NCBI GenBank assembly: GCA_003427395.1
Contig: BFEA01000004.1
Location: 3,698,600 to 3,735,348 of the forward strand
Reading direction: 5' to 3'
Length of the DNA: 36,749 nucleotides
From: Chara braunii
Taxonomy: Eukaryota; Streptophyta; Charophyceae; Charales; Characeae
The position numbers and the translations under genes are program-made. This document shows, piece by piece, positions 1 to 9,310 of this stretch. Every line of letters starts with the position of its first letter. Position 1 is the first letter of the stretch. Below the pieces are notes generated by a model. It was not told where the DNA came from. It saw only the letters and a program-made list of their open reading frames with translations, and did no database searches.

Positions 1-202
1 CTTGGGCCATGACATATTGTGGCTGTTAGAACCATTTGCTGCCCCTGCCCCAGCCATTGTCTTTTGTCTGTCTTGAAGCCAGGGTTCCTTCGTCCTTGGT
101 CACCTTCTTGCCAGTATCAATCATCCTGACTCATTCCGGCCCCCTCTCCTATCGGGGGATTCCCGTTTCTTCTTCTGACCTGAGTCACAGTCACTGATGA
201 TG

Positions 203-1236
203 TCAGGGGACGGATGAGGTGAGGGAGACCCGAGAGAGGGTTGAGGAGGAGGGGGGGGGATTGACGGGCGAGGGCGGCCGGGGAGGAGATGGCCGGGGCG
301 GTGGTGGTGGCTGGGGGGGTGGGGGTGGTGACTGTGGCTGTCTGTGAGGGGACCGGTGGGACCGGGGGGGACCAAACTGGTCGTCAGGTACTAGCACAAG
401 GCTTGTCTGGAGGAAGGGGACTTCAAAATCAGCAAGGGATTTTCGTTGCCAGGATGGTTCCAATGTCCTCCACGGTTTCCATCGTACGTTGTGGGCAGCG
501 TCCAACTCAGAAAACAGTTTGGCCGGGTCCTGCCATAGTGGATTGTAGGATTACCGGATGGCTTCTTTGGCTGCAGGTTCCTTTTCCTCCCGATAATCCT
601 TGATAAAGATTTTCCAGGCCTCCTGGGTTCTTGTTTGGATCAGGTCTTCTATGGCTTGTTGTGCTTGCTGCAACCCAAATTGGTGGCTTTTCCTTTGAAA
701 AGAACATCTAGCTCTCCAAGCCAGCATGAGTACCTGCAGTCTCATAGAAGAGAGGAGGTTGGTGGCATAGGGAGACCGTTGTGCCATCAGATGTCGGTTC
801 TTGTCAAGCAACAGGAGGCCAATGTCCCATGGGATGTGGCAGCCTGTAAGGGAGTGGAAAGCTGCATCCCACCACCTCCACAATTGGGTGACCATTGGAC
901 AGGCCAGCAGGCAATGCTCCAGTGCTGCCCGAGTCGGAGGCGATGAACTGCCATAGTAAGTGCATATGGGGGGCAACAGCCCCTTCTGTTTATGGTATGT
1001 TATTGACACTAGCCAGTATGGAGTGGGCAAGCAGCGGTGGAGGATTTGCCATTGCAGGGCTTTGAGATTCGTAGGCATGATCTTGGAGTACTTGGCCCAA
1101 GCCAAACCCTCCAACTGCGAGTCCATAGGTGAGTCACGCGCCCATCTGCTAGATAGTGTGTGGTCGATTGCCACTAGTGGGCTGGGGGCTTTGTATCCCC
1201 CTTTGACAGAGTAGTCCGGTACAGAAGTTAGAGCGA
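203..1236 (-). pseudogene. LINE (non-LTR retrotransposon) ORF2 C-terminal part with zinc-binding domain
   Basis: The minus-strand frame from about 1236 to 203 encodes the end of a LINE reverse-transcriptase polyprotein. The segment KIMPTNLKALQWQILHR, followed by LPTPYW, is typical of the zinc-binding region after the RT (zf-RVT family). An imperfect zinc ligand set follows: C-x2-Y where C-x2-C is expected, then EHCLLACP and a W-rich stretch. The frame stays open except for one in-frame TAA at 551-553. Beyond it the same frame continues (LWQDPAKLFSELDAAHNVRW) and ends in a Pro-rich tail at 203. Upstream of 1174 the frame also reads through without an ATG, so the copy is 5' truncated, as is usual for LINEs. 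RT and endonuclease are absent. It abuts the plus-strand element at about 1230. The stop and the lost cysteine indicate an inactive copy. Confidence 0.75.
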
Positions 1237-1850
1237 CCCGGGCTCAACACCGAGAAAAGGCCCAGCATTACATGGATTTGATGGCTAGGACCTACCCCAC
1301 GTTAGCCCGACGGCGACAAAGGGCTGTGGATTTGACGCACCAGTGGCAGATCAAAGATTACGAGAACCGGCATGCCTCCGCCGGTCCGCTGCCCCGCTAT
1401 AAGATCGGGGATCTAGTGCAGGTACAGAAATCTGCGCGCTCCTCCAAGATCTACCCTCGCTATACTGACATTTACGAGGTGATGGAAGTTGGCGCGCAAG
1501 GACAGCACTCCGTGAAACTTATTCCCCGCCACTGCGCACAGGTCAGGCCGCTGACTCGCCACGCTGCTGCCCTTCGTCCATTCCAGCCATTGCTGGATCA
1601 CGAGCGGGCTCAGGCCCCGTCCCAACTTTCTCCCTCTGCTTCCTCGTCCTCACTTGCTTCTTCTTCTTCCTCCTTCCAATCCACTTCGTCATTTGAGGTT
1701 GAGGACTTAATCGCGCAGGATGAGCCAGCACCAGCAGAGTGGCAGCAGGGGAATAAGCCAGTTGAGCATTTCCAAACGTCGATCGCGGATCACTTATTGA
1801 GCATCGATTCAATGATGATCGGCAGTTGCGGTACGACGTCCAGCAGGTGA
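1230..1850 (+). pseudogene. Ty3/gypsy-like integrase C-terminal domain and Ser-rich tail (element copy A)
   Basis: This open frame reads as the end of an LTR-retrotransposon pol. A helical, Arg-rich stretch (LARRRQRAVDLTHQW) leads to YKIGDLVQVQKSAR, then PRYTDIYEVMEV and a closing RPF. This is the beta-barrel pattern of retroelement integrase C-terminal domains. A Ser-rich then acidic tail follows (about residues 115-165). The match to the minus-strand sequence at 7887-8160 is strong: both share KxGDxVQVxKxAR, YExR and GPxP at equivalent spacings. No integrase core, RT or gag lies upstream; the element is cut at about 1230 against the LINE. The reading frame ends at 1850 and overlaps the start of the next frame (1762 onward), which lies in -1 relative to it. 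The domain call rests on pattern and on the second copy, not on a database search. Confidence 0.65.
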
Positions 1851-3306
1851 ACGTGCCTGGGCCCAACATTGCAGATCTCGCCACGTACTCGCTCTTGAGT
1901 AAACAGGTGACCTGCGTGGGGGTGTACGTAGACATTACGCAGCTGCCTGGCTAGGAAACCACCAGGATATTCATCGAGTTCCGCGCGCACCAGGTGGCCG
2001 TCAATTTTGCTCACAGCGTCACTACGTTCATCAGCGATCGGACGCCCCTGGACGATCGATACCTCGAACTGGTGTGGAACTTCCTGCGAAAGTACACAGC
2101 GCAAGTGACGAGATCGGTGGCGCGAGCGCAAGGAAGGGGCCATCGATTCATGTCATATTACGCGTTGTTGTGACGGACACCAGACGGACCGCTGACACTT
2201 GTGCGCCAGTTGCCCTCGCTTTTCCACCCCGCTGATCCTCTAAACATCCAAGCCATTCCCCTTCCCTCATACTAAATGTCTCCCTTCATTTCTTACACCA
2301 CCCTTTCTTATCAACTCACAGAGAGCCCCCACCCCATGCGCAACTTCCGCGAGTATCTGGTGGAGCTGGAGGACGTGGAGCCGCTGCCGCAAGCTGAGGA
2401 GGACGTGTGGGAATTGCACCGTGCGCTGTATCGATCGGTGGTGCTGGGCATGTTTCGGTTTTCCGTGTCGCACGACGATCACAACATTGTCGAGAACCTG
2501 CGGGTGTACTACGTCATTTCATGACCCAAACGGAGAAGAAGGAGGGCACAGTGGCATTATACCCGTTCGGGGAGATCGGGACGAGAAGGTCGGGACTGCT
2601 CGAGCTCATTCATATCGAATTGTTGTCTATCGCGGAAGTGATCACCAACGAAGAAGAGAATCTCCAACTCCACTTGCGAACAGCATCAACTCCGCGACGA
2701 TCTTACCACGAGGCGATGATACCGGACTATATTGTGCGGGAGGGGGAAACGGTGGTGAGCATTGTCGACTGGAAGCCGTTGCGGCCTCCCTTATCCTACC
2801 CCAAGCCAGTAGCCCTGAGGGCCCTCAGGAAGACGCCCAAGAAGAGACGTCGCCAGCCATCGCCGGAGGCGCAAGGAAGTCGGGTGGGACCCGGAGAAGA
2901 GGTGGACCAAACCGAGCAGGTGCGGAAGCCATATTTCGTTCCGGAGAGCAAGGCAACACCGATCGAGAGACCTCCGTCTGGGGAAGGAGTGGGAACAAGC
3001 AGATTTCGGATACGCGGGAGCCCTCCGAAACGAACACCATCGCAGCCACTCCTTCCCGATCTCAATCTCGATGGAGACGGCCCGTCAGCACCAGCAGGAG
3101 GAGGAGGAGGAGGAGGAGTACCATATCCTGCATCTAGACCCCCTATCCTCGCAGGACGTTTCTGCTTCCGCCAGCCACCCAAGCGTGCCCCGGTCATTGA
3201 CCTTAGCAGTTCCTCCAAGTCGGACGGTCCACCCGACGAATGTCGCGTTCATGGTGGAGCCTGCAACAATCAGGCTCGAAGCAATCAAGGGGGCCCCGCG
3301 TCATGA
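1762..3306 (+). pseudogene. Unrecognised additional ORF 3' of integrase, copy A
   Basis: I do not recognise this protein. One frame runs from about 1766 to 2524 with in-frame stops at 1952-1954 (TAG), 2171-2173 (TGA) and 2273-2275 (TAA). After 2524 coding shifts frame and runs open to 3306. The first part has regular hydrophobic/charged alternation (RYDVQQVNVPGPNIADL; ETTRIFIEFRAHQVAVNFAH; LELVWNFLRKYT; VWELHRALYRSVVLGMFRF). The second part has YPFGEIG, then GETVVSIVDWKPLRPP, then a basic, Pro/Ser-rich low-complexity region with a poly-Gly run. It is colinear with the minus-strand sequence at 6225-7755 over at least five blocks. The likely start is a TTG at 1762 where copy B has ATG. No signal peptide or membrane span is evident. 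Its position after integrase suggests an additional retrotransposon ORF; a captured host gene is the alternative. Confidence 0.55.
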
Positions 3307-3316
3307 TCATGCGTGA

Positions 3317-3733
3317 GAGCCATATCTGCAACCACCTTTTGAGGGATGCATTGAGGCTAGACTTGCAGGAACGCGCATTTACGAGGCCAACCAGCGACCA
3401 AATGTAATGTACCATTTCCTCGTCATCGCGGTGCTCAAGCGGGAGCGGAGGCCGTATACCGAGACCCACTTGGTGATGACGGTTCCCGGGAATCGCACGG
3501 TGCGGCGACGGGTTGTACGGGCTATTGCGGATCGGCGCCACGCGTCTTGGCACACATACCGGGGGTGTTTCTCTACCCCTCCTTCATCTAACACCACTTC
3601 AACGAAGTGGAGGCGCCGCCAACTCCAGTTGAGCTGGCAGCCTTTCTTCCTCCTCTTCCTCCCCCTCTTAATCCCGAGATTGACCATTTCCTCTGATCTT
3701 TTTATTCCCCCTGTCTTCTTCTCCTGTTTCTAA
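3317..3733 (+). pseudogene. Unrecognised C-terminal segment downstream of copy A
   Basis: An open frame without a necessary ATG runs from 3317 (just after a TGA) to 3733. The first 90 residues look protein-like: EPYLQPPFEGCIEARLAG, then MYHFLVIAVLKRERRPYTET and VVRAIADRRHASWHTYRG. The alternating hydrophobic strands suggest a small beta-rich domain. After about 3575 the frame degenerates, while another frame (NEVEAPPTPVELAAFLPPL, ending DHFL at about 3690) becomes more plausible, so a frameshift near 3580 is likely. It may be the true C-terminus of the copy A protein, separated by frameshifts. I find no counterpart beside copy B. It is followed within 35 bp by an A-rich stretch. Function unknown. 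Confidence 0.35.
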
Positions 3734-3766
3734 TTACAAAGATCGTGCGGCAAAACACGTTGTGTA

Positions 3767-3800
3767 TAAAAAAATAAAAAAAAATAATAATAATAATAAT
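3767..3800 (+). repeat. A-rich stretch ending in (AAT)n
   Basis: A run of A with AATAAA-like spacing passes into (AAT)6. It lies just downstream of the copy A coding remnants. It could be a simple microsatellite or the tail of a retroposed copy; no target-site duplication was identified. Confidence 0.8.
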
Positions 3801-3821
3801 TTCTATAGCCATATGTTGATC

Positions 3822-4010
3822 GGGCCAGCTGACGATGAAGGGGCCGCCCGATCAGGTGTACAATAGGAGGGGAGATCCATAGCGATGCGGGAGGCATTTA
3901 AGTAGAGTAGGTGATGAATTGGGCCAACTAACAAAGAAGTGGCCGCCTGGATCATCAAGCTAATTAGGAGGCCTATACAGCAGTCAGGAGACTGCTATTT
4001 TTTCAGAAAC
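3822..4010. repeat. Two degenerate direct repeats, about 99 bp period
   Basis: GGGCCAGCTGACGATGAAG (3822) and GGGCCAACTAACAAAGAAG (3921) are followed by similar GGCCGCC, GATCA and AGGAGG words at matching distances. This indicates an old tandem duplication. Confidence 0.5.
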
Positions 4011-4104
4011 CCATGCGCATCACAAATGTGATAAGCCAGGCTCCGCACTCGGCAGTTTCCCGTACCCCTAAGGGAAAATCCCATGTAGAACCCCGAAGTG
4101 CGGA
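3979..4104. other. Cluster of three hairpins
   Basis: Stem 1 is AGCAGTC-AGGA-GACTGCT (3979-3996, 7 bp, tetraloop) followed by TATTTTTT. Stem 2 is ATCACA-AA-TGTGAT (4019-4032). Stem 3 pairs TCCGCACTCGG (4042-4052) with CCGAAGTGCGGA (4093-4104), one base bulged, and encloses TTTCCC/GGGAAA. No known RNA family was recognised. This is a structured non-coding candidate only. Confidence 0.4.
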
Positions 4105-5199
4105 TTCAAGATAATGGGGAAAAGCGGTGTTTCATTTTCCTTTTTTTTCCTTTTTGTTTAAAAGGGGGGGGGAGGTGCCGGCGGAATAGAAAATGTAATT
4201 CGGATCTGGCGTGGCCAGTTAGCGGCCGTTTTTGAATTTCACGCGTCTTGTAAACCTGTTCTCCCGCTCTGCAGCCCCGCGCCATCTTCCCATCTTGCTG
4301 AAGTTGTTGTGCATCTGCCTCCTGCATGTCTCTTCGTCTTCCCTCTAAGCGAAGTTTGCTTCCCTCCCTCTCCTTCCCTTGCGAATGATTGGTTGTTTGA
4401 TTGGGATGGTCGGGGCAATGTGGTGGCCGCGGGAAGCGCACCCCACTTGGACGACCACCCCAAACACGCAGACCATTCGACTCGCCTCCTTCGATCCTTC
4501 CGGAACATTTGCCCTTCTTCTGTCCTGATCACCTACACCCGACACTTCGTGCAGCCTCTCCGCCGCCTTCCGCACTATAAATTCTCGCAACCCCTTCCTC
4601 TCGCTCTCTTTGATCTCGGCTGCAAGCTGCGCAAGCTATGGGCAAAGCCCGTGGTGCCGGAAAGGCTCGACATGCCCCGTGGTGGGCGGAGTGACAGCGG
4701 GTGGCAGAGTTAGCAGTAGGCTTGGGGTAAGGCAGTTGGAGGGACTGGGCGGTGGTGGAGATCAGACGCCGGTAGCGGCAGGGCCGTGTGGCTATGGTTG
4801 GTTGTGGTTTGACGGATTGGGGACTAGGCCCGGAGCGGCCAGTTGAGACAATTATGTATTTGTAAGACGAAGTTTTTTCTCCATTGCTGCTTTGTCCCCG
4901 TGTGATGTGTGCAAGTTCCCCAATGTGGAGGGAGGGATGGGTGGGGAGGTTATACTGGTCAGGGGATACGAGTGGGGAATGGCAAGGGAGAGAGGTGGGC
5001 ACACGAGCCGAAGTCCCCGGGGACTATCCCCTTTCTTTCAAGGACTGGATAAAGGTGGGAGCCAGCATCCCTCTGCGGCCCACAAACGAATTCTCAGACC
5101 CTTTCCCACCACACGCGCTGTCACTAGAGGAGAGGTTCTAGTGAGAAGTGGTATATCCAGGGGGCCCGGTATCTAGTACGGCATGTGATGCGCAACCTC
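4105..5199. other. Non-coding, nothing assignable
   Basis: Frames are short and overlap on both strands without protein-like composition. A poly-T run (4141-4157) is followed by a G run (4165-4172). No RNA gene, transposon end or long repeat was seen. Confidence 0.5.
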
Positions 5200-5751
5200 A
5201 CGGCCCGCACGACATTCTGTACTTCGGACGCCGATCATAGTTATTAGGGGCGTGGCCGAGGATTTTTAGCCATGGGGGTTGAGCCACCCGGTCGAAACGG
5301 GGGACTCTTACTTCAGGCCAAGGTGCCCAGGCCGGGGCTTGAGCTGTCGCCGGGGGCGAACGACGGCGTCCTACGGGCCGACCGCCATTCCCCCATGGAA
5401 AAAGGAAAGAAAACAAAACGAGAGGGGAGGGGAGAAGGGAAACGAAGTTCCGTTCCCCGAGGCGCGGGGTTTGCGCGGCCCTTGGGGGCGAAGGCCCTAA
5501 GAACAGGTTTAGGCTTCGTTCTCAGACTCGTCGAGTCCGTGCGGATGGCGCGGCACGGGCTAGCTTGGGGTTGGGCAGGTCGATGGGCCCGAGGTTCGGA
5601 AATGGACCGGGAGCGCACTCGCGTTGCGGGAGACTTCGGGGAATCGAGTAACCCCTTCGTACCCCAGGACCAACCGTCGCCACGAGAACGAGTCTCCCTG
5701 GCGACACCAGTGACAATTAAATAGTGGTCGCCAGGTGGCGTGCACAGCGGA
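5200..5751. other. GC-rich segment with terminal inverted repeat near 5.7 kb
   Basis: The GC-rich stretch has overlapping frames on both strands but no recognisable protein. CCTGGCGAC (5697-5705) and GTCGCCAGG (5727-5735) form a perfect 9-bp inverted repeat with a 21-nt spacer. It lies where the 3' LTR of the minus-strand element could be, but I could not match it to sequence at the other end of that element. Confidence 0.4.
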
Positions 5752-5951
5752 TCAGAGCAACACCGTGAGGTCTGTGTACGACAAAATTAAGGGTGGGGAA
5801 GTAAAACGCTCAATCAGCACAAACCCACTCCCGCCTATATGGCACGCCTGGGTCGGGTTATAAAGATGGATTGGCTCAGTATGCTGCAGCAGGCTCTGCA
5901 CGTCCGCATCACAGTATATGCCATCGTCATCTGCGACTGGGAAAGGCGGAA

Positions 5952-6107
5952 GCACGCCACCACTCGCTCTCTCATAACTGGTGTTGCTCCCCACTAATAG
6001 ATCGGAGCCATCTATAAACCTTTATATTATTATATTCCTGCCATGCCGCGCGAAAGAAAAGGATGTGGACGGGAAAAGAGGTTATGAGAGAGCGAGTGGT
6101 GGCGTGC
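5952..6107. repeat. Perfect 27-bp inverted repeat, 102-bp spacer
   Basis: Positions 5952-5978 are exactly reverse-complementary to 6081-6107 (core CCACCACTCGCTCTCTCATA and its complement). A hairpin or short foldback transposon is plausible. Perfect pairing in otherwise decayed DNA implies recent origin or ongoing correction. No clear flanking duplication is seen. Confidence 0.85.
5981..6008. repeat. Dispersed 28-bp motif, copy 1
   Basis: GTGTTGCTCCCCACTAATAG followed by ATCGGAGC recurs at 26123-26150 with one mismatch (T to A). The flanks do not match. It lies just inside the left arm of the 27-bp inverted repeat. Confidence 0.7.
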
Positions 6108-6224
6108 AAGAAAAATGTGGCGATGAGGCGGGTAGAGTAGAGTTGGTGGAAGAGGGAAGGCGGGAAAGGATGCCTGTTAGAAGGGAACGGAGGGCAGCCC
6201 GCGTACTGATGGAGGGTGAGGTAA

Positions 6225-7755
6225 TTAAGGGGACAACGAGATAACGACCAGAGATGAAGCCCGAGCGCCCACATCTCCACGTATGTGAACGGTGGACTGC
6301 GGTGGTGGAGAGGATTGAGCCTGTGAAGAACTTCTTCTACGGCGTTTGCTTTTGGATCCCTCGGTGGTGGTGACACCATCTCCTCCAGGCTCCTCCTGCA
6401 GTGGCTCTCGATTGCGCGCCAGATCACCTTGTAGTAGCCACGAAGCTCGTCCGTCCGACTCTTGCACTAGCCGCTTTCCTTCCGCCTTTTCCCGCCTCCT
6501 TTGAGTTGCGGCTTTGTCTTCTTCCTTACTCCGTTCGCTGGAGCTACCCAATCTGCCCGACTCACTTTCTTTTAGCTCGCCCTCCTCTGACTCGTGGTAA
6601 TCGGGGTCGTCACATTCCGCCCCCGAGTTTTCTTCTTCTTCTTCGCTCCCCTCCTCTCTCTCTTCCTCCTCTTCATCTAGCTCTTCTGTTGCTTCCAGCC
6701 TTCGAGTGATCGGATCCCACAAGGTGAGATCGGTCACGTCAATGACCAGATAGTGGCCCGAGGAGGGGTAGTAGGAGTTGTCTCGGTCGAGCTCCGTACA
6801 CGTGGACCACAGTAGATGTGGCACCAACGTACAGGTAAGCACCGTCGGTGTGGCCAGCTCGTCACAGTGCGACAAGATATCCAGAGGTAGATCGTCAACG
6901 AGCTGCGTCAGAAACACCACAATCTCGCTTGTGATTGGCTCCAAATGGTCGTCCCTCACCTTTCCGAATAGAATCCCTAACAACTCTCCTTCCGTGTCCG
7001 TCCTCCACACGTGGATTATCATCATCTCCACGTCATCATCGGGGACTTCGTCTTCCCGTCCTTATCGGTCGGCTCCGCCCAATGGAAGATCACTTCGAGA
7101 AGGCAGAAGTTGAGCGCGGCATACACGTTCCACCACTCAGCCCACTTGTCGGCATCAAGGATCGACACGTCCAGTTGCCTGATCCGAAAAGAAAGAGGGA
7201 CGTCCATAGCGGACTGCCAGAAGGTAGGGAGATCATAAGGAAGACTGAAGGCCGAGAGGCGGTGCCGGTTCATGCAGGCGGCACAAAGGGAAGAAGCTCC
7301 GAGATGATGACGTCCAGCGTAGTGAGAGAGAGCCTGAGCTGGCTGAGCTCGATGTCGTTGTTGGAGTCGATCCGATCGCCTGGCCGAGCTAACAGCTAGA
7401 CCCACTCATCCGTGAGGTCCCGTGCCCAGAGTCGCAGTTGTCGGAGAGCGCCTAGATGACCGGACAGATGCAACACCGTAACGTCGTTGGTGAAGGCAAC
7501 GATCACTGTCACGTGGCTGACGCCTGGTGGAGACAGCCGCAGAAAAGTCGACACCTCGGCCAACACCCACGTTCGATCACTGGTCCACACAAACCGAAAT
7601 TCCGCCGCCACGTGAACGGTTGTCGTAGTGAAGAAAGCTGCAAAACGGAGCAAATCGGGATTCGATAGAGGTCGCTGTACCTGCTGGATCAACGAAATAT
7701 GCCCTCCAGGTCTCATTAGACGTTCGCTAATAACCTGCTCGGTAGAAAAGCTCAT
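6225..7755 (-). pseudogene. Unrecognised additional ORF 3' of integrase, copy B
   Basis: This is the same unknown protein as at 1762-3306, in three overlapping frames. Frame 1 (7755 to about 7267) begins MSFSTEQVISERLMRPGG, contains IQQVQRPLSNPDLL, has an in-frame TAG at 7396-7398, and continues IELSQLRLSLTTLDVIISEL. Frame 2 (to about 7040) has FRIRQLDVSILDADKW, then YAALNFCLLEVIFHW. Frame 3 (to 6225) has HVWRTDTEGELLGILFGKV, then GHYLVIDVTDLTLWDP, then a long Glu/Asp-rich and basic tail. Blocks align in order with copy A: QQV near the start; an ALxxxxL...F block; TE.E....LFGKV/YPFGEI; and a hydrophobic-acidic block (GHYLVIDV/GETVVSIV). No signal peptide, membrane span or catalytic signature is evident. 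The ATG at 7755 overlaps the pol-frame TGA (ATGA), supporting it as the native start. Frameshifts and the stop make it a pseudogene. Confidence 0.6.
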
Positions 7756-8160
7756 GGCGATGGGGGAGGAGGTAGAGACGAAGGCTGAATGGAGGGGGAA
7801 TCAGCGTAGTCGAGTTCGAGATCATCGCCTTCCTCTTCAGAATCGAGGGACGACGTCTACGATGGGGGAGAAGGAGAAGGAGGTTAGGGACGAAGATATG
7901 ACACTTGTCGAATGATCGGTCGAACCAATCGGCTACCTGAGACCTCTGGCGCAAGCGGCACCATGTTCACTCCGCTAAGACCGAGCTCGACTATGCAAAA
8001 TCGCCCGAAGAATCGTGGCGCTAACTTGCCCTAGCGAGCACATTTCCTTACCTGCACTATGTCCCCTAATTTAAATTGGGGATGAGGCCCAACGTTCCCA
8101 TTTCGGGCCTCATAGGTCCGGAACTGTCGTCCATGGGCCATTTCGGTCATCCGCTATCTT
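7752..8160 (-). pseudogene. Integrase C-terminal domain and acidic tail (copy B)
   Basis: The minus frame from 8160 reads RQFRTYEARNGNVGPHPQ, then FKLGDIVQVRKCAR, an in-frame TAG (8031-8033), then GKLAPRFFGRFCIVELGLS and a close at YLRP before a TAA (7884-7886). It aligns residue for residue in pattern with the plus-strand domain at about 1287-1610, including KxGDxVQVxKxAR. Beyond the TAA the same frame gives an acidic Ser-rich tail (SSLDSEEEGDDLELDYADS), matching the position of the Ser-rich tail of copy A. The frame ends at TGA 7752-7754, overlapping the next ATG. It is separated from the integrase core by an unrelated insertion. Confidence 0.7.
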
Positions 8161-8282
8161 TTTCGGGCGAACCGGGGTTTATTTTCTTTTATTTATATTT
8201 TATTATTTTTTATGTTCGCGTTCAAAGGTTTTTGGATGCTGGGCGAACATGCTCGCCTTCACCTCCGAACGCGAACACAATG
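8161..8282. repeat. Insertion in integrase with 11-bp inverted repeat
   Basis: AT-rich DNA interrupts the integrase between its core and C-terminal domain. It contains TGTTCGCGTTC (8213-8223) and GAACGCGAACA (8268-8278), perfectly complementary, close to its right edge. The catalytic Glu region expected between them is missing, so this is insertion plus deletion, or a non-homologous replacement. Confidence 0.5.
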
Positions 8283-8963
8283 TTACGTAGATTGCGACAT
8301 ATGAAGAGTAATAGAGACGCCATGTATGACTAGGATCCTTAAGACTTCTCCTCTGAATTCTGCCCCTTTGTCCGTTAAGATTTCCTCGGTGTCTTGATGC
8401 ATTCCGAGGAAACGGTTGACATACCTCACAGTTTTCACCGTCTGTCGCGTTTTGCAGGGATAGGCCTCGATCCGTTTTGAGAAATGATCCACGAATACCA
8501 GAAGAACTGAATATTTGCAGCTATTTGGTCCAGGGGGCACAAGAATATGTGTCGTGTCCATGCTAATCCTTTGGAACGGCCTTTTGACTACAGTAGGCAA
8601 TATCGACCGAGGTGGCTGAATCGGCACTTTGTCTGCCGCGTAGATCGGACAATTTTTAACGATGAATTTAACATCGTCCCGGATATTGGACCAATACTAT
8701 TCGTTTTTGTCAATGGATGCCTCCGTGATCCTGACAGCAAAGTGAGCGACGGTTTCGTCGTGGGCCGACCTAACCCAGTCGTACCTCATGAACGGATGAG
8801 GCACCGACATCCAAATCCCAGTATCGTCAATCTTCCGTTTTTCCAACCGTACGTCGTTCCATCGGTAATCTTGTGCCCTCTGATTAGCCCGCATCCGATC
8901 TTCCTTGGTGAATTCCAGGAGGGAGTTCCCGACTACCGTGGCTATCAAGACGCATTTGTCCAT
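8283..8963 (-). pseudogene. Ty3/gypsy integrase, zinc finger and partial catalytic core (copy B)
   Basis: Integrase joins element cDNA to the chromosome. The N-terminal zinc finger is visible: H-x-E-T-V-A-H-F, then YWSNIRDDVKFIVKNCPIY, where the final Cys of HHCC is replaced by Tyr. An in-frame TAG (8697-8699) splits it just before YW. The core follows: FQRISMDTTHI with the first catalytic Asp, VFVDHFSKRIEAYPCKT, and ILTDKGAEF with the second Asp. The frame ends at 8283 after GVSITLHMSQST, before the catalytic Glu. The C-terminal domain is found displaced at 7887-8160. It is inactive by several criteria. Confidence 0.85.
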
Positions 8964-9310
8964 ACTTTCGCACGTCGAAATTTGCGTGTTTTCTCCAACC
9001 CTTCGGACGTGGCTTCAAGGAATCGAGCCTCCGATGGGATTTTATTGGTTCGACACAAAGGACATAACCAGGCTTTATCTGCGTTCCTGTTTTAAATACA
9101 AGAGTCATGGGCCCGAGAAACACACTGTCCACAGTCTACCCACTCGACATACCCTTCATCCCTAGGATGTACAGGAACCGAATAGAATCGTGATATCGCT
9201 TCACAAAAATAACAAAATTTATCAAGCAAGGAAAGAAGAGAAGAAGTTGAGAGGGGAGAAAGGGGGCCTCTAGAGTTACCTTCTCCACCCATCGCCATCG
9301 TGTCCACGCG

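Noticed and set aside
5200-5750. rRNA spacer or 3' LTR of the minus-strand element
   Set aside because: GC content and position are suggestive, but no rRNA core sequence and no matching copy near 13.5-14.6 kb could be recognised by eye.
6225-7755. Envelope glycoprotein encoded 3' of pol
   Set aside because: Location would suit it, but there is no signal peptide, membrane span, furin-like site or Cys-rich ectodomain pattern.
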